NCBI RefSeq assembly: GCF_039555755.1
Contig: NZ_CP154631.1
Location: 1,736,001 to 1,800,000 of the forward strand
Source: Pseudomonas sediminis
GTDB taxonomy: Bacteria > Pseudomonadota > Gammaproteobacteria > Pseudomonadales > Pseudomonadaceae
Reading direction: 5' to 3'
DNA length: 64,000 nucleotides
The notes under the pieces were generated by a model that was not told where the DNA came from, ran no database searches, and was given only the letters and a program-made list of their open reading frames with translations. Position numbers and translations under genes: made by a program. This document shows positions 26,888-40,066 of this stretch, one piece after another. The first letter of the stretch is position 1; every line of letters starts with the position of its first letter.

Positions 26888-26966
26888 AACAATGCCTCGG
26901 TTGAGAGGCCGGATCAGGCTGCTGCCCGCTCCGGCCCGGACGCCCTCTGGAGGGCGCACCCGTTAC

Positions 26967-28373
<1,407 letters not shown>

Positions 28374-29237
28374 TTAAACCGCGGCAGCGCCGCCGACGAT
28401 TTCCGAAATTTCCTGGGTGATCGCTGCCTGACGTGCCTTGTTGTAAACCAGCTGCAGGTCTTTGATGAGCTCACCGGCGTTGTCGGTTGCGTTCTTCATC
28501 GCGATCATCCGCGCAGCCTGTTCGCACGCGCTGTTCTCGACCACGGACTGATAGACCTGCGACTCGACGTAGCGTACCAGCAGCGCATCCAGCAATTGCT
28601 GGGCGTCCGGCTCGTACACGTAGTCCCACAGACCTTTCTGCACGCCTTGTGCATCGCTCGCGGCCAGCGGCAGCAGCTGCTGCACTTCCGGCTTCTGTGT
28701 CATGGTGTTGACGAACTTGTTCGACACCAGATACAGACGATCGATACGGCCCTCGGCATAGGCATCCAGCACGACCTTGACGCTACCGATCAGGTCGTTG
28801 ATGGACGGCTCTTCACCCAGCTTGCTGATGGCGGCAACCACGTTGCCCCCGTTGCTGCGGAAGAAGCTCGCGCCCTTGCTGCCCACCACGCAGAAATCAG
28901 CCTCGACCTTCTGGTCGCGCCATTCCTTCAGGCTTCTGAGCAGCGCCTTGAACAGGTTGATGTTCAAGCCACCACACAGCCCACGGTCCGAGGTCACCAC
29001 GATATAACCGACGCGCTTTACATCACGCTCCACCATGAACGAGTGGCGGTATTCCGGGTTCGCCTTGGCCAGGTGACCAATCACCTGACGAATACGCTCA
29101 GCATAGGGACGACCGGCAGCCATGCGCTGTTGAGCCTTGCGCATTTTGCTGACCGCCACTTTTTCCATGGCGCTGGTGATCTTTTGCGTGCTTTTGATGC
29201 TCGCAATCTTGCTGCGAATCTCTTTTGCGCCTGCCAT
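28374..29237 (-). CDS. atpG: ATP synthase gamma subunit
   Basis: 287 aa. Starts [20 protein letters not shown], has [16 protein letters not shown] segment [16 protein letters not shown] in the middle, and ends with [15 protein letters not shown], the conserved rotor C-terminus. It forms the rotating axle of F1. Follows atpA after a 48-bp gap with a hairpin. Confidence 0.98.
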   Translation of the reverse strand: MAGAKEIRSKIASIKSTQKITSAMEKVAVSKMRKAQQRMAAGRPYAERIRQVIGHLAKANPEYRHSFMVERDVKRVGYIVVTSDRGLCGGLNINLFKALLRSLKEWRDQKVEADFCVVGSKGASFFRSNGGNVVAAISKLGEEPSINDLIGSVKVVLDAYAEGRIDRLYLVSNKFVNTMTQKPEVQQLLPLAASDAQGVQKGLWDYVYEPDAQQLLDALLVRYVESQVYQSVVENSACEQAARMIAMKNATDNAGELIKDLQLVYNKARQAAITQEISEIVGGAAAV

Positions 29238-29260
29238 TTCACACCTTTTGGTTCAAGCAG

Positions 29261-29280
29261 GCGGGGGCCAAAGCCCCCGC
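29261..29280 (-). other. Intercistronic hairpin between atpA and atpG
   Basis: GCGGGGGC/GCCCCCGC, an 8-bp GC stem with a CAAA-type loop. It is not followed by a T run, so it is more likely an mRNA-stability or processing element than a terminator. Confidence 0.5.
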
Positions 29281-29285
29281 TGCGG

Positions 29286-30830
29286 TTACCAGGTTTGGGT
29301 GGCCTTGAACTTCTCGATACCGGCTTTCAGGCCAGCGTCGATTTCGTCGTTGAAGTCACCCTTCTCGTTGATCTTCGCCATCAGGTCGGCGTGATCACGC
29401 TTGAAGAAGGCGATCAGGGCCTGCTCGAAGCTGATGATCTTGGCGACTTCGACGTCCTGCAGGAAGCCACGCTCGGCTGCGTACAGGGACACCGACATTT
29501 CGGCAATGGACATCGGCGCATACTGCTTCTGCTTCATCAGCTCGGTTACGCGCTGACCATGCTCGAGCTGCTTGCGGGTGGCTTCGTCCAGGTCAGATGC
29601 GAACTGGGCGAATGCAGCCAGTTCACGGTACTGAGCCAGAGCGGTACGGATACCACCGGAGAGCTTCTTGATGATCTTGGTTTGAGCCGCGCCACCGACA
29701 CGGGATACCGAGATACCGGCGTTGACGGCCGGACGGATACCCGAGTTGAACATGGCCGATTCCAGGAAGATCTGACCGTCGGTGATCGAGATCACGTTGG
29801 TCGGAACGAACGCGGAAACGTCACCCGCCTGGGTTTCGATGATCGGCAGGGCGGTCAGGGAACCGGTCTTGCCAGTCACGGCACCATTGGTGAACTTCTC
29901 GACGTACTCTTCGGAAACGCGCGAAGCACGCTCCAGCAGACGGCTGTGGAGATAGAACACGTCGCCCGGGTAGGCTTCACGGCCTGGCGGACGGCGCAGC
30001 AGCAGGGAGATCTGACGGTAGGCAACGGCCTGCTTGGACAGGTCGTCGTACACGATCAGGGCATCTTCACCGCGGTCGCGGAAGTATTCACCCATGGTGC
30101 AACCGGAGTACGGCGCGAGGAACTGCAGGGCAGCCGATTCGGAAGCCGAAGCAGCAACCACGATGGTGTTGGCCAGAGCGCCAGCTTCTTCCAGCTTGCG
30201 CACCACGTTGGCGATGGTCGATTGCTTCTGACCAATGGCGACGTAGACGCAACGGATGCCGCTGTCTTTCTGGTTGATGATGGCGTCGACGGCCAGAGCA
30301 GTCTTACCGATCTGACGGTCACCGATGATCAGCTCACGCTGGCCACGGCCTACCGGGATCATGGCATCGACCGACTTGTAACCGGTTTGCACCGGCTGGT
30401 CGACCGACTTACGCCAGATCACGCCCGGCGCAACCTTTTCAACGGCGTCAGTAGCGGCCGCGTTGATCGGGCCTTTGCCATCGATCGGGTTGCCCAGTGC
30501 GTCAACGACGCGACCCAGCAGCTCCGGACCAACCGGAACTTCCAGGATGCGACCGGTGCACTTGGCGCTCATGCCTTCGGCGAGGGTCAGGTAACCACCC
30601 AGTACTACGGCACCTACGGAGTCTTGCTCCAGGTTCAGGGCCATGCCGTACACGCCACCAGGGAATTCGATCATCTCACCGTACATGACGTCGGCGAGGC
30701 CGTAGATGCGCACGATACCGTCGGAAACGCTGACGATGGTGCCTTCATTACGGGCTTGAGCGGATACATCAAGCGACTCAATGCGCTGCTTGATGATTTC
30801 GCTAATTTCGGAAGGATTCAATTGCTGCAT
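29286..30830 (-). CDS. atpA: ATP synthase alpha subunit
   Basis: 514 aa. N-terminal [16 protein letters not shown]-loop GDRQIGKTA (about 169-177), [11 protein letters not shown], and the [16 protein letters not shown] signature [19 protein letters not shown]. Non-catalytic nucleotide-binding subunit of F1. 15 bp after atpH. Confidence 0.98.
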   Translation of the reverse strand: MQQLNPSEISEIIKQRIESLDVSAQARNEGTIVSVSDGIVRIYGLADVMYGEMIEFPGGVYGMALNLEQDSVGAVVLGGYLTLAEGMSAKCTGRILEVPVGPELLGRVVDALGNPIDGKGPINAAATDAVEKVAPGVIWRKSVDQPVQTGYKSVDAMIPVGRGQRELIIGDRQIGKTALAVDAIINQKDSGIRCVYVAIGQKQSTIANVVRKLEEAGALANTIVVAASASESAALQFLAPYSGCTMGEYFRDRGEDALIVYDDLSKQAVAYRQISLLLRRPPGREAYPGDVFYLHSRLLERASRVSEEYVEKFTNGAVTGKTGSLTALPIIETQAGDVSAFVPTNVISITDGQIFLESAMFNSGIRPAVNAGISVSRVGGAAQTKIIKKLSGGIRTALAQYRELAAFAQFASDLDEATRKQLEHGQRVTELMKQKQYAPMSIAEMSVSLYAAERGFLQDVEVAKIISFEQALIAFFKRDHADLMAKINEKGDFNDEIDAGLKAGIEKFKATQTW

Positions 30831-30845
30831 GCCAGTTCCCTCAAA

Positions 30846-31382
30846 TCAGGATTTCAACGCTTCGGCCAGCTTGTTCAGCTTGCCGCGGACCGAACCGTCG
30901 ATGACCAGGTCACCTGCACGAATGACAACGCCGCCGATCAGGGCGGGATTGACCACGGGCGTGGGCTGGACGGTGCGATCGAGCCGCTTGGAAAGGGCGG
31001 CAGCCAGAGTTTGCAATTGCTCAGCACTGAGCTCGAACGCCGACTCGACTTCGACATCGAGGGCGCGTTCGGCTTCAGCCTTCAGTACAGCGAATTGTTC
31101 GAGTACTACCGGCAGCAGCGACAGTCGGTCGTTGCTACCCAGCGAGTGCAGGAAGTTGCTGAACGAAGCGTCGATGTGACCGGCACAGAGCTGCGCCAGC
31201 ACATTGACTTTCTGCTCATCGGTCAACGCGGGGTTGACCAACTGCTGAGCCATGGCCGGCGCTTGAACCGCAGCAGCGGACAGCGACAGCATGTTCAGCC
31301 AGGCATCGGCCTGCTGTGCAGCACTGGCAAACTCAAACGCAGCTTTCGCGTAGGGCCGAGCGAGCGTGTTGGTATTGATCAT
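30846..31382 (-). CDS. atpH: ATP synthase delta subunit
   Basis: 178 aa. N-terminal TLARPYAKAAFEFA is the family start. The C-terminal NPALIGGVVIRAGDLVIDGS and VRGKLNKLAEAL region is the F1-stator contact of OSCP/delta proteins. Part of the peripheral stalk. 12 bp after atpF. Confidence 0.97.
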   Translation of the reverse strand: MINTNTLARPYAKAAFEFASAAQQADAWLNMLSLSAAAVQAPAMAQQLVNPALTDEQKVNVLAQLCAGHIDASFSNFLHSLGSNDRLSLLPVVLEQFAVLKAEAERALDVEVESAFELSAEQLQTLAAALSKRLDRTVQPTPVVNPALIGGVVIRAGDLVIDGSVRGKLNKLAEALKS

Positions 31383-31394
31383 CGCGAGCCTCGC

Positions 31395-31865
31395 TTAGAG
31401 TTGAGAGGCCAGTTTTGCGACCAGATCGTTGTGCGCAGCGCCGTCCACGGAGGACTGCAGGATCTGCTCGGCGCCGGTGACAGCCAGAGCTGCTACCTGT
31501 GCACGCAGTTGTTCCTTGGCACGGTTCACTTCCAGATCGATTTCGGCTTTTGCGCCAACAATCAGCTTTTCACCTTCGGAGCGGGCCTGGGCCTTGGCTT
31601 CTTCGACGATTGCGTTGGCGGTCTTGTTCGCCCGGTCGAGAATCTCGGCAGCTTGCTCTTTGGTTTCACGAAGCATCTGGGCAGCGCGTTCCTGGGCCAA
31701 CTGCAGATCGCGCTCAGCGCGCCCGGCAGCATCCAGACCTTCTGCGATTTTCTTCTGGCGTTCCTGCATGGCCAGCGTCAGCGGCGGCCATACGAACTTC
31801 ATGCAGAACCAGACGAAAATAGCGAAGGCAATCGTTTGACCGAACAGGGTCAGGTTAATGTTCAC
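31395..31865 (-). CDS. atpF: ATP synthase b subunit
   Basis: 156 aa. One N-terminal membrane helix ([20 protein letters not shown]) and a long charged coiled coil rich in alanine, glutamate and arginine. Dimeric stator of the F0 part. A hairpin (31913-31937) separates it from atpE. Confidence 0.97.
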   Translation of the reverse strand: MNINLTLFGQTIAFAIFVWFCMKFVWPPLTLAMQERQKKIAEGLDAAGRAERDLQLAQERAAQMLRETKEQAAEILDRANKTANAIVEEAKAQARSEGEKLIVGAKAEIDLEVNRAKEQLRAQVAALAVTGAEQILQSSVDGAAHNDLVAKLASQL

Positions 31866-31912
31866 AGCGATTTACCTCGTGCTATCTCGTGTTCAGGGAA
31901 GAAAAGCCTGAA

Positions 31913-31937
31913 GAGGCAGCACTCATCATGCTGCCTC
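31913..31937 (-). other. Intercistronic hairpin between atpE and atpF
   Basis: GAGGCAGCA (31913-31921) and TGCTGCCTC (31929-31937), a 9-bp perfect stem with a 7-nt loop. It may help keep the atpE message more abundant, as the ring needs many c subunits; that role is inferred. Confidence 0.5.
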
Positions 31938-31950
31938 GACTCAGGAACTC

Positions 31951-32202
<252 letters not shown>

Positions 32203-32244
32203 TTAAGGTTACGAGTTAGGGGTTTTCGGGTTTTTCGATGCCGA

Positions 32245-33087
<843 letters not shown>

Positions 33088-33477
33088 TCAGAAAACTTTC
33101 ATGAGTAGGGGCGCACAAGCTGCTGCCAACAGGGCCAGCAGATAACCGATGAACAGCTGCATCGGTGCAAGTGGTTCAACCCCTACGAACGCCAGTGCAA
33201 ACAGCACTGCCGTGATAATCCATTTACCCATGGCCCCGGCCCAGATCGACTGGACGATGGCTCGGGCCGAACGCGCGCCAAAATAACGAAAGGCCTTGAA
33301 TGCAAAATACGCGTTGGCCAGCAGGGCAATCAGCCCACCCAGCAATGCTGAATAGGCCGCAACCCATCCACCACTGATGGCAAAAACCACTGCAATTGCA
33401 GCCGTCACGATGGCCTGAAAAATCAGGATCGGAAAACCTGGCTGACGATGAAACGGGGCCTTACTCGGGATGCCCAT
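33088..33477 (-). CDS. atpI: ATP synthase assembly protein AtpI
   Basis: 129 aa from the ATG at 33477, with GGGAGAGG just upstream; an in-frame ATG at 33522 lacks such a site. Four predicted membrane segments, GGWVAAYSALLGGLIALLAN being the most conserved. AtpI helps c-ring assembly. First gene of the operon, whose promoter should lie in 33478-33607. Confidence 0.9.
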   Translation of the reverse strand: MGIPSKAPFHRQPGFPILIFQAIVTAAIAVVFAISGGWVAAYSALLGGLIALLANAYFAFKAFRYFGARSARAIVQSIWAGAMGKWIITAVLFALAFVGVEPLAPMQLFIGYLLALLAAACAPLLMKVF

Positions 33478-33607
33478 CGACCTCTCCCATAAAGCCGCCG
33501 AATCTCGGCTCATAGCCGACAAAATTGCGCGGGGAGTATATGGGCCTGCCTACGCCTGATCAACCATGCTGTAGTAGCAGTGGACCAGGACTACAGGCTG
33601 AATTGTT

Positions 33608-34477
33608 TCAACGAATGTGCGCCAGTACGCCCTGCAATTCGTCGAGTGAACTGTAACGGATCACCAGTTGCCCTTTGCCCTTGCTACCGTGCTTGATCTG
33701 TACCGGCGAGCCCAGACGCTCTGCGAGCTTCTGTTCCAGGCGGCTGATGTCCGGATCGGCCTTGGCCTTGGCCGGGGCCGGTTTGGCACTCAGCCACTGG
33801 CGCACCAGCGCCTCGGTCTGACGAACGGTGAGGCCGCGTGCGACAACGTGTCGCGCCGCTTCGACCTGCTGTTCCAGGGGCAAACCGAGCAGCGCACGAG
33901 CATGGCCCATTTCCAGATCGCCATGAGCGAGCAGAGTCTTGATCTCTTCGGGCAGGGCGATCAGACGCAGCAGGTTGGTGATGGTGACGCGGGATTTACC
34001 GACGGCATCGGCGACCTGTTGCTGGGTCAGCTCGAATTCCTGCTGCAGGCGCTGCAGGGCCACGGCTTCTTCGATCGGATTGAGATCCTCGCGCTGGATG
34101 TTCTCGATCAGCGCCATGGCGATGGCGGCCTCGTCGGGCAGCTCGCGCACCATGGCCGGGATCTTGTCCTGACCAGCCAGTTGGCTGGCCCGCCAACGGC
34201 GTTCACCGGCAACGATCTCGAAACGGCCGTTACCGATGGGACGCAGCACGATGGGTTGCATCACGCCCTGGGCGCGGATGGAGGCGGCGAGTTCTTCCAG
34301 CGCAGTCTGGTCCATGTCACGACGCGGCTGGTACTTGCCGCGCTGGATCAACTCCAGCGGCACGTATTGCAGCTCACGGGTGTCGACCTGGGCAGCCTCT
34401 TCCTGCAGGGCGTTGACGGTGTTGCCACCGAGCAGTGCGTCCAGACCTCGACCCAGACCTCGTTTCTTCGCAGCCAT
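33608..34477 (-). CDS. parB: Chromosome-partitioning protein ParB
   Basis: 289 aa. N-terminal KKRGLGRGLDALLGG, the CTP-binding GERRWRAS region (near 108-115), helix-turn-helix AVGKSRVTITNLLRLIALP and a C-terminal dimer domain. It binds parS sites, two of which lie in recF about 12 kb away, and spreads on DNA to load SMC and position the origin. 11 bp after parA. Confidence 0.97.
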   Translation of the reverse strand: MAAKKRGLGRGLDALLGGNTVNALQEEAAQVDTRELQYVPLELIQRGKYQPRRDMDQTALEELAASIRAQGVMQPIVLRPIGNGRFEIVAGERRWRASQLAGQDKIPAMVRELPDEAAIAMALIENIQREDLNPIEEAVALQRLQQEFELTQQQVADAVGKSRVTITNLLRLIALPEEIKTLLAHGDLEMGHARALLGLPLEQQVEAARHVVARGLTVRQTEALVRQWLSAKPAPAKAKADPDISRLEQKLAERLGSPVQIKHGSKGKGQLVIRYSSLDELQGVLAHIR

Positions 34478-34488
34478 GCGGATGTTCC

Positions 34489-35277
34489 TTAAGCGGTAGC
34501 GGTTTTCGCGGCGGCGCGCTGACGGCGCACCAGCTCGCCGGCCAAAGCCAGGTAGGCAATGGCCCCACGGGATTGTTTGTCGTAGACCAGCGCCGGCATG
34601 CCGAAGCTCGGCGCCTCGGCCAGGCGCACATTGCGCGGAATCACGGCGTCATACAGCTTGTCGCCGAAGTGTTCCTTGAGCTGAGCGGTGACGTCGTTGG
34701 TCAGGCTGATACGTGGGTCGTACATGGTGCGCAGCAGACCTTCGATCTGCAGCTTGGGATTGAGCAGTTGGGCGATGCGCTGGATGCTGTTGACCAGATC
34801 GGACAAGCCCTCGAGCGCGTAATACTCGCACTGCATGGGGATGATCACGCCATCGGCGGCGACCAGGGCGTTGATGGTCAGCATGTTCAGCGACGGCGGG
34901 CAGTCGATGAGGATGTAATCGTAGTTCTCGCGGATCGGCGCCAGGGCATAACGCAGGCGGCTCTCCTTCATCTTCATTTCCAGCAGTGCCACTTCCGCAG
35001 CGGTCAGATCGCGGTTGGCCGGCAGCAACTGGTAGCCGCCGTGCTCGGAAAACTGCATGGCCTGGCTCAGGTCGCATTCGCCGATCAGCACGTCGTAGAT
35101 CGAGTGCTCGAGGGCGTGCTTGTCGATGCCGCTGCCCATGGTCGCGTTGCCCTGCGGGTCGAGGTCGATCAGCAGCACGCGGCGCTTGGTCGCTACCAGT
35201 GAAGCAGCCAGGTTGATGCACGTCGTGGTTTTGCCCACGCCGCCTTTCTGATTGGCGATCGCGAATACCTTGGCCAT
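34489..35277 (-). CDS. parA: Chromosome-partitioning ATPase ParA (Soj)
   Basis: 262 aa from the ATG at 35277. Deviant Walker A NQKGGVGKTT (9-18), IDLDPQGNATMGSG and YDYILIDCPPSLNMLT motifs of the ParA/MinD family. It works with ParB to segregate the newly copied origin. 11 bp after rsmG in the mnmG-rsmG-parA-parB run. Confidence 0.97.
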   Translation of the reverse strand: MAKVFAIANQKGGVGKTTTCINLAASLVATKRRVLLIDLDPQGNATMGSGIDKHALEHSIYDVLIGECDLSQAMQFSEHGGYQLLPANRDLTAAEVALLEMKMKESRLRYALAPIRENYDYILIDCPPSLNMLTINALVAADGVIIPMQCEYYALEGLSDLVNSIQRIAQLLNPKLQIEGLLRTMYDPRISLTNDVTAQLKEHFGDKLYDAVIPRNVRLAEAPSFGMPALVYDKQSRGAIAYLALAGELVRRQRAAAKTATA

Positions 35278-35288
35278 CTTCTTTCCCC

Positions 35289-35933
35289 TTAGACCGAGCG
35301 ACGCAGTATCAACAGATGGCGTTGGCCTTGGCAACCGGGAACCCGCAACACGTGCGTGGCACTGAGACGGAAGTCCGTCGGCAGCGCCTGCAGCTCGTCA
35401 TCCGGGTGCACGCCCTTCATCGCAAGCCAGTGCGTGTCGGCGTTGCCAAGGTCGCGCGTCCAGTTGCTGAAATCTTCCAGGCTGCTGAAAGCCCGCGAGC
35501 TGATGCCGTCGAACGGCTGCTCAGGTCGATACGCTTCGACCCGGTTGTGGACAACCTCGAGGTTGGCGAGTTTCAGCTCCAGCTTCACCTGCACCAGAAA
35601 ACGAGTCTTCTTGCCGTTGGAGTCGAGCAGGGTGAAGCGGCGCTCGGGGAACATGATCGCCAGCGGCACGCCGGGCATGCCGCCGCCACTGCCGACATCC
35701 AGCCAGTTATCCCCACGTTCGGCCACGAAGGGGACTACCGACAGGCTGTCGAGCAGATGGCGCGAGACCATCTCGTTGGGATCGCGCACCGCGGTAAGGT
35801 TGTAGGCCTTGTTCCACTTGATCAGCAGGCCCAGATAGGCGAGCAGTTGTTCCTGCTGCTGCGCGCTGAGTTCGATACCCAGCTCGCGGGCACCCTGCAG
35901 CAGTTCTTCGGCGTGACGCTGAGTGACCGACAT
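35289..35933 (-). CDS. rsmG: 16S rRNA (guanine527-N7)-methyltransferase RsmG
   Basis: 214 aa. SAM-binding [20 protein letters not shown], preceded by [19 protein letters not shown], the GidB signature. It methylates G527 of 16S rRNA. The ATG overlaps the mnmG stop by one base (TGATG at 35931-35935), indicating coupling. Confidence 0.97.
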   Translation of the reverse strand: MSVTQRHAEELLQGARELGIELSAQQQEQLLAYLGLLIKWNKAYNLTAVRDPNEMVSRHLLDSLSVVPFVAERGDNWLDVGSGGGMPGVPLAIMFPERRFTLLDSNGKKTRFLVQVKLELKLANLEVVHNRVEAYRPEQPFDGISSRAFSSLEDFSNWTRDLGNADTHWLAMKGVHPDDELQALPTDFRLSATHVLRVPGCQGQRHLLILRRSV

Positions 35934-37828
35934 CAGGCGCTCTGCTCCAGCTTCTGTCCCGCGCTGCGCTTCTTCAGATGAATCAGCAACAGCGAGATGG
36001 CTGCCGGCGTAACGCCGGGGATGCGCCCAGCCTGACCAAGGGTGGCGGGGCGGGTATTGCCGAGCTTGAACTGGATCTCCTTGGACAACCCGGAAATGCT
36101 GCTGTAGTCCAGGTCTTCCGGCAGCTTGGTGTCCTCACTGGCGCGCAGCTTGGCGATCTCTTCCTGCTGACGGTCGATGTAACCGGCGTACTTGGTCTTG
36201 ATCTCGACCTGTTCGGCCACCTGGTTATCCACAGCCGGTGCCTCGGTCAGTTCGACCAAGGTGGCGTAGTCGATCTCCGGGCGGGCCAGCAGGTTGAGCA
36301 GGTTGTATTCATGGGCCAGCGGCGTGCCGAAACGCGCGGCGATGGCATCGCCCTGCGGCGTGCCGGGGCGTACCCAGGTGCTCTTCAAGCGCTGCTCTTC
36401 CTGGACGATGCCTTCACGCTTGGCCTCGAAGGCAGCCCAGCGCTCGTCGTCGATCAGCCCCAGCTCGCGGCCTTTTTCGGTCAGGCGCAGGTCAGCGTTG
36501 TCCTCACGCAGAATCAGCCGGTACTCGGCACGCGAGGTGAACATGCGGTACGGCTCCTGGGTGCCCAGGGTGATCAGGTCGTCGACCAGTACGCCGATGT
36601 AGGCCTCGTCGCGACGCGGGCACCAGGCCTCTTTGCCTTGCGCGCGTAGTGCGGCGTTGCAGCCCGCCAGCAGGCCCTGCGCACCGGCCTCTTCGTAGCC
36701 GGTGGTGCCGTTGATCTGCCCGGCGAAGAACAGACCGCCGATAACCTTGGTTTCCAGGCTGTACTTCAGGTCGCGCGGATCGAAGTAGTCGTACTCGATG
36801 GCATAGCCGGGGCGCACGATATGGGCGTTTTCCATACCACGGATGCTGCGCACAATTTCCAATTGCACGTCGAATGGCAGCGAGGTGGAGATGCCGTTGG
36901 GATACAGCTCGTGAGTCGTCAGGCCTTCCGGCTCGATGAACACCTGGTGGCTGTCCTTGTCGGCGAAGCGGTGGATCTTGTCCTCGATCGACGGGCAGTA
37001 GCGTGGGCCGACACCTTCGATCACGCCGGAGTACATCGGCGAACGGTCGAGGTTGGCGGCAATGATCTCGTGGGTACGGGCGTTGGTATGGGTGATCCAG
37101 CAACTGATCTGCTTGGGCTGATGCTCACGCTTGCCGAGGAAGGACATCAGCGGCGTGGGGGTGTCGCCTGGCTGTTCAGTCATCACCGAGAAATCAACCG
37201 AACGTCCATCGATGCGCGGCGGTGTACCGGTTTTCAGGCGGCCGACGCGCAGCGGCAGCTCGCGCAGGCGATGTGCCAGGGCGATGGAGGGTGGATCGCC
37301 GGCACGGCCGCCAGAGTAGTTCTGCAGACCAATGTGGATAAGTCCACCGAGGAATGTGCCTGTGGTCAACACCACGGAATCCGCATGGAACCTGAGCCCC
37401 ATCTGGGTGACCACGCCTTTGACCTCTGCGTTTTCCACAATCAGATCATCAGCTGCCTGTTGAAAAATCCACAGGTTGGCCTGGTTTTCCAGAATCTCGC
37501 GCACCGCAGCCTTGTACAGCACGCGGTCGGCCTGCGCGCGGGTGGCGCGAACGGCTGGGCCCTTGCGGCTGTTGAGGATACGGAACTGGATGCCACCCTT
37601 GTCGGTAGCAGTGGCCATGGCACCACCAAGTGCATCGATTTCCTTGACCAGGTGGCTCTTGCCGATCCCACCGATGGCCGGGTTGCAGCTCATCTGGCCG
37701 AGGGTCTCGACATTGTGGGTGAGCAGCAGGGTCTTCACGCCCATGCGTGCTGCAGCCAGGGCTGCTTCGGTACCGGCATGACCGCCACCGATCACGATCA
37801 CGTCAAAACGGGAAGGGAAATCCACCAC
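35933..37828 (-). CDS. mnmG: tRNA uridine-5-carboxymethylaminomethyl enzyme MnmG (GidA)
   Basis: 631 aa. FAD-binding [20 protein letters not shown] (11-30), the signature [13 protein letters not shown] and [18 protein letters not shown], and a C-terminal helical domain ending in QLE-type lysine/serine-rich sequence. With MnmE it modifies wobble U34 of certain tRNAs. In this window its partner mnmE lies 713 bp upstream on the same strand, with the origin-like region in between. Confidence 0.97.
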   Translation of the reverse strand: MVDFPSRFDVIVIGGGHAGTEAALAAARMGVKTLLLTHNVETLGQMSCNPAIGGIGKSHLVKEIDALGGAMATATDKGGIQFRILNSRKGPAVRATRAQADRVLYKAAVREILENQANLWIFQQAADDLIVENAEVKGVVTQMGLRFHADSVVLTTGTFLGGLIHIGLQNYSGGRAGDPPSIALAHRLRELPLRVGRLKTGTPPRIDGRSVDFSVMTEQPGDTPTPLMSFLGKREHQPKQISCWITHTNARTHEIIAANLDRSPMYSGVIEGVGPRYCPSIEDKIHRFADKDSHQVFIEPEGLTTHELYPNGISTSLPFDVQLEIVRSIRGMENAHIVRPGYAIEYDYFDPRDLKYSLETKVIGGLFFAGQINGTTGYEEAGAQGLLAGCNAALRAQGKEAWCPRRDEAYIGVLVDDLITLGTQEPYRMFTSRAEYRLILREDNADLRLTEKGRELGLIDDERWAAFEAKREGIVQEEQRLKSTWVRPGTPQGDAIAARFGTPLAHEYNLLNLLARPEIDYATLVELTEAPAVDNQVAEQVEIKTKYAGYIDRQQEEIAKLRASEDTKLPEDLDYSSISGLSKEIQFKLGNTRPATLGQAGRIPGVTPAAISLLLIHLKKRSAGQKLEQSA

Positions 37829-37989
37829 GCACCTCGTGCCTGTTGAGAAGGGGTCTGAAAGAAAGGCGGCAAGTATAGGGACTTAAGCCTGCTGAATGAA
37901 GCCTTCTGCACAAAAAATAGCCAACCGGATAGCGCTGGCCTTTCCCATCGACCTGCTTAACTGATCACCCTCTGACCCGTGAGAAATAC

Positions 37990-38280
37990 GCTCAGGCTTA
38001 TAAAGAATAGAAAGAGAGAATTTTTATAAAGCTTGTTCTTTATGTTTATGTATAGAGCAAGCCCTTTCTGTGGATAACCCTCTGTAACCCTTGCTGTTAG
38101 AGGTGTATAGCGAATGATAAGCCTGTGTCGATCCTGCTCGTTTCCACTGAGAAAGCTGCTGAACCACTGTAGATGGAAGTGCCAGTTACCCACAGGGGTG
38201 GTTACGCCCAGCTTTGTCATAGGGTTATGGGCAGGGTTCAGGGGCGGTTTTCCACAGGGTTTATTTGGGCCTGAATAACT
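37990..38280. other. Origin-like region between mnmG and mnmE (possible second oriC)
   Basis: AT-rich, gene-free sequence with DnaA-box-like 9-mers TGTGGATAA (38069-38077), TTACCCACA (38186-38194) and TTTTCCACA (38248-38256). A purine-rich AATAGAAAG tract and ATGTTTATGT lie ahead of them (38006-38051). The three boxes and an ATGATAAG motif (38114) have exactly the same spacing as in the rpmH-dnaA region (constant offset 4722). The gap 37829-38541 holds no gene; the rest of it contains the hairpins listed next. Confidence 0.7.
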
Positions 38281-38423
38281 CAGTAGATGCGCAGCAGCAG
38301 CCCATTCATTGGTGATCCAGCAAGCTCGTTTGTGGGGAAATCTGCCCGGCGCGTAAGTCCAGTCAGATGTGTGAAGGAGTGGATGCCCCGCCGCGAATCA
38401 AGACGACGCGCAAGGGTTCTTAA

Positions 38424-38507
38424 CCCGGGTGAAAGCCCGGGAATGACAAGGAGGGGAAAGATTGATGGCGGGCACGCATGCGCTTTCGCGGATAAATCCG
38501 TTCCTAC
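38424..38507. repeat. Two short palindromes upstream of the mnmE end
   Basis: CCCGGG-TGAAAG-CCCGGG (38424-38441) is a 6-bp GC stem. TTTCGCGGATAAATCCG then TTCCTAC (38484-38507) is a variant of the Pseudomonas extragenic palindrome in which CGGATAAATCCG forms the hairpin. One of them may end the mnmE transcript. Confidence 0.45.
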
Positions 38508-38541
38508 AAGAGCCCTATAGGCAAGAGCATGGAGGAAGGTT

Positions 38542-39909
38542 TCACTTGCCGATGCAGAAGCTGGAGAAGATCCGCCCCAGCAGGTCGTCGCTGCTGAAGG
38601 CGCCGGTGATCTCGCCCAATGCCTGTTGCGCCATGCGCAGATCCTCGGCCAGCAGCTCGCCAGCGCCCATCAGGGTGAGCTGGTTGCGGCCGTGTTCGAG
38701 GTACTGCTCGGCCTGGTGCAGCGCTTCCAGGTGGCGGCGGCGGGCGCTGAAGCCGCTTTCTGCAGTCTGTTGATAACCCATGCAGGCTTTCAGGTGTTCG
38801 CGCAGCAGTTCCAGGCCTTCTGCGGATTTGGCCGACAGGCTGAGGGTGACGTGGCCATCGGCGCTGGTTTCCAGCGCGACTGCTTCGCCGGAGAGGTCGG
38901 CCTTGTTGCGGATCAGGGTGACCCGTGCTGGATCCGTACGCTGCTCCAGAAACTCTGGCCAGAGAGCAAAGGGATCGGCGGCTTCCGGCGCAGTGGAGTC
39001 CACTACCAGCAACACACGGTCAGCCTCACCGATGGCCTTGAGTGCACGCTCTACACCGATGCGCTCCACCTGATCGTCGGTATCACGCAGGCCGGCGGTG
39101 TCGACCACATGCAGAGGCATGCCGTCGATGTGGATATGTTCGCGCAACACGTCGCGGGTGGTGCCGGCGATATCGGTGACGATAGCGGCTTCACGCCCGG
39201 CCAGGGCATTGAGCAGGCTGGATTTACCGGCATTGGGTCGGCCGGCGATGACTACAGTCATACCGTCGCGCAGCAATGCGCCTTGACCCGCTTCGCGCAA
39301 CACTGTGGATAAGTCGGCGCGCACGCCATCGAGCTGGTTCAGTACATGGCCATCGGCGAGGAAGTCGATTTCCTCCTCGGGGAAGTCGATGGCGGCTTCG
39401 ACGTAGATGCGCAGTTGGATCAGCGATTCGGTCAACGCATGCACGCGTTTGGAGAACTCGCCCTGCAGGGAACGCAGCGCATTGCGAGCGGCCTGCTCGG
39501 AGCTGGCCTCGATCAGGTCGGCAATGGCTTCGGCCTGGGCCAGGTCGAGCTTGTCATTGAGGAAGGCGCGTTCGCTGAACTCACCAGGACGCGCCAGGCG
39601 TGCCCCCAACGCCATGCAGCGGCGCAGCAGCAGATCTAGCACCACCGGGCCGCCGTGGCCCTGAAGCTCCAGTACGTCTTCACCTGTGAAGGAGTTGGGG
39701 CCGGGAAAGTAGATGGCCAGCCCCTCATCCAGCGTCAGCTCGCTCTCGCCATAGAACGGACCGTGATGAGCGAAGCGCGGCTTCAACTCGCGACGGCAGA
39801 TGGCCTGAGCCAAATCGCCGGCCAGTGGACCGGATACCCGCACGATGCCCACGCCACCACGACCCTGGGCGGTAGCGACGGCGGCGATGGTGTCTCGGGC
39901 GTGGTTCAT
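38542..39909 (-). CDS. mnmE: tRNA modification GTPase MnmE (TrmE)
   Basis: 455 aa. N-terminal tetrahydrofolate-binding domain, G domain with [14 protein letters not shown] (about 223-236), [16 protein letters not shown] and NKAD, and the invariant C-terminal CIGK. With MnmG it installs the cmnm5 group on tRNA wobble uridine. It starts 157 bp downstream of yidC. Confidence 0.97.
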   Translation of the reverse strand: MNHARDTIAAVATAQGRGGVGIVRVSGPLAGDLAQAICRRELKPRFAHHGPFYGESELTLDEGLAIYFPGPNSFTGEDVLELQGHGGPVVLDLLLRRCMALGARLARPGEFSERAFLNDKLDLAQAEAIADLIEASSEQAARNALRSLQGEFSKRVHALTESLIQLRIYVEAAIDFPEEEIDFLADGHVLNQLDGVRADLSTVLREAGQGALLRDGMTVVIAGRPNAGKSSLLNALAGREAAIVTDIAGTTRDVLREHIHIDGMPLHVVDTAGLRDTDDQVERIGVERALKAIGEADRVLLVVDSTAPEAADPFALWPEFLEQRTDPARVTLIRNKADLSGEAVALETSADGHVTLSLSAKSAEGLELLREHLKACMGYQQTAESGFSARRRHLEALHQAEQYLEHGRNQLTLMGAGELLAEDLRMAQQALGEITGAFSSDDLLGRIFSSFCIGK

Positions 39910-39973
39910 GGCGGTTTACTCGATGTTTATGGGGCTAGTAGGCGCGCTGTAGAAGAGCTATGGATAACAGCGA

Positions 39974-39997
39974 TTCGCGAGCAGAGCTCGCTCCTAC
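39974..39997. repeat. REP palindrome
   Basis: TTCGCGAGCAGAGCTCGCTCCTAC: CGAGC and GCTCG pair around AGA. This is the common GTAGGAGCGAGC-type Pseudomonas extragenic palindrome, in the yidC-mnmE gap. Confidence 0.6.
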
Positions 39998-40016
39998 GAT
40001 AAATGCTCGGATAGCA

Positions 40017-40040
40017 AAACGCCCCAATCATGGGGCGTTT
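40017..40040 (-). terminator. Terminator downstream of yidC
   Basis: AAACGCCCCA (40017-40026) and TGGGGCGTTT (40031-40040), a 10-bp perfect stem with a 4-nt loop, followed by TTGC on the reverse strand. It lies 27 bp beyond the yidC stop and should end the rpmH-rnpA-yidD-yidC transcript. Confidence 0.75.
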
Positions 40041-40066
40041 GCTTGATGCTTGGAAGCCTCAGCGAA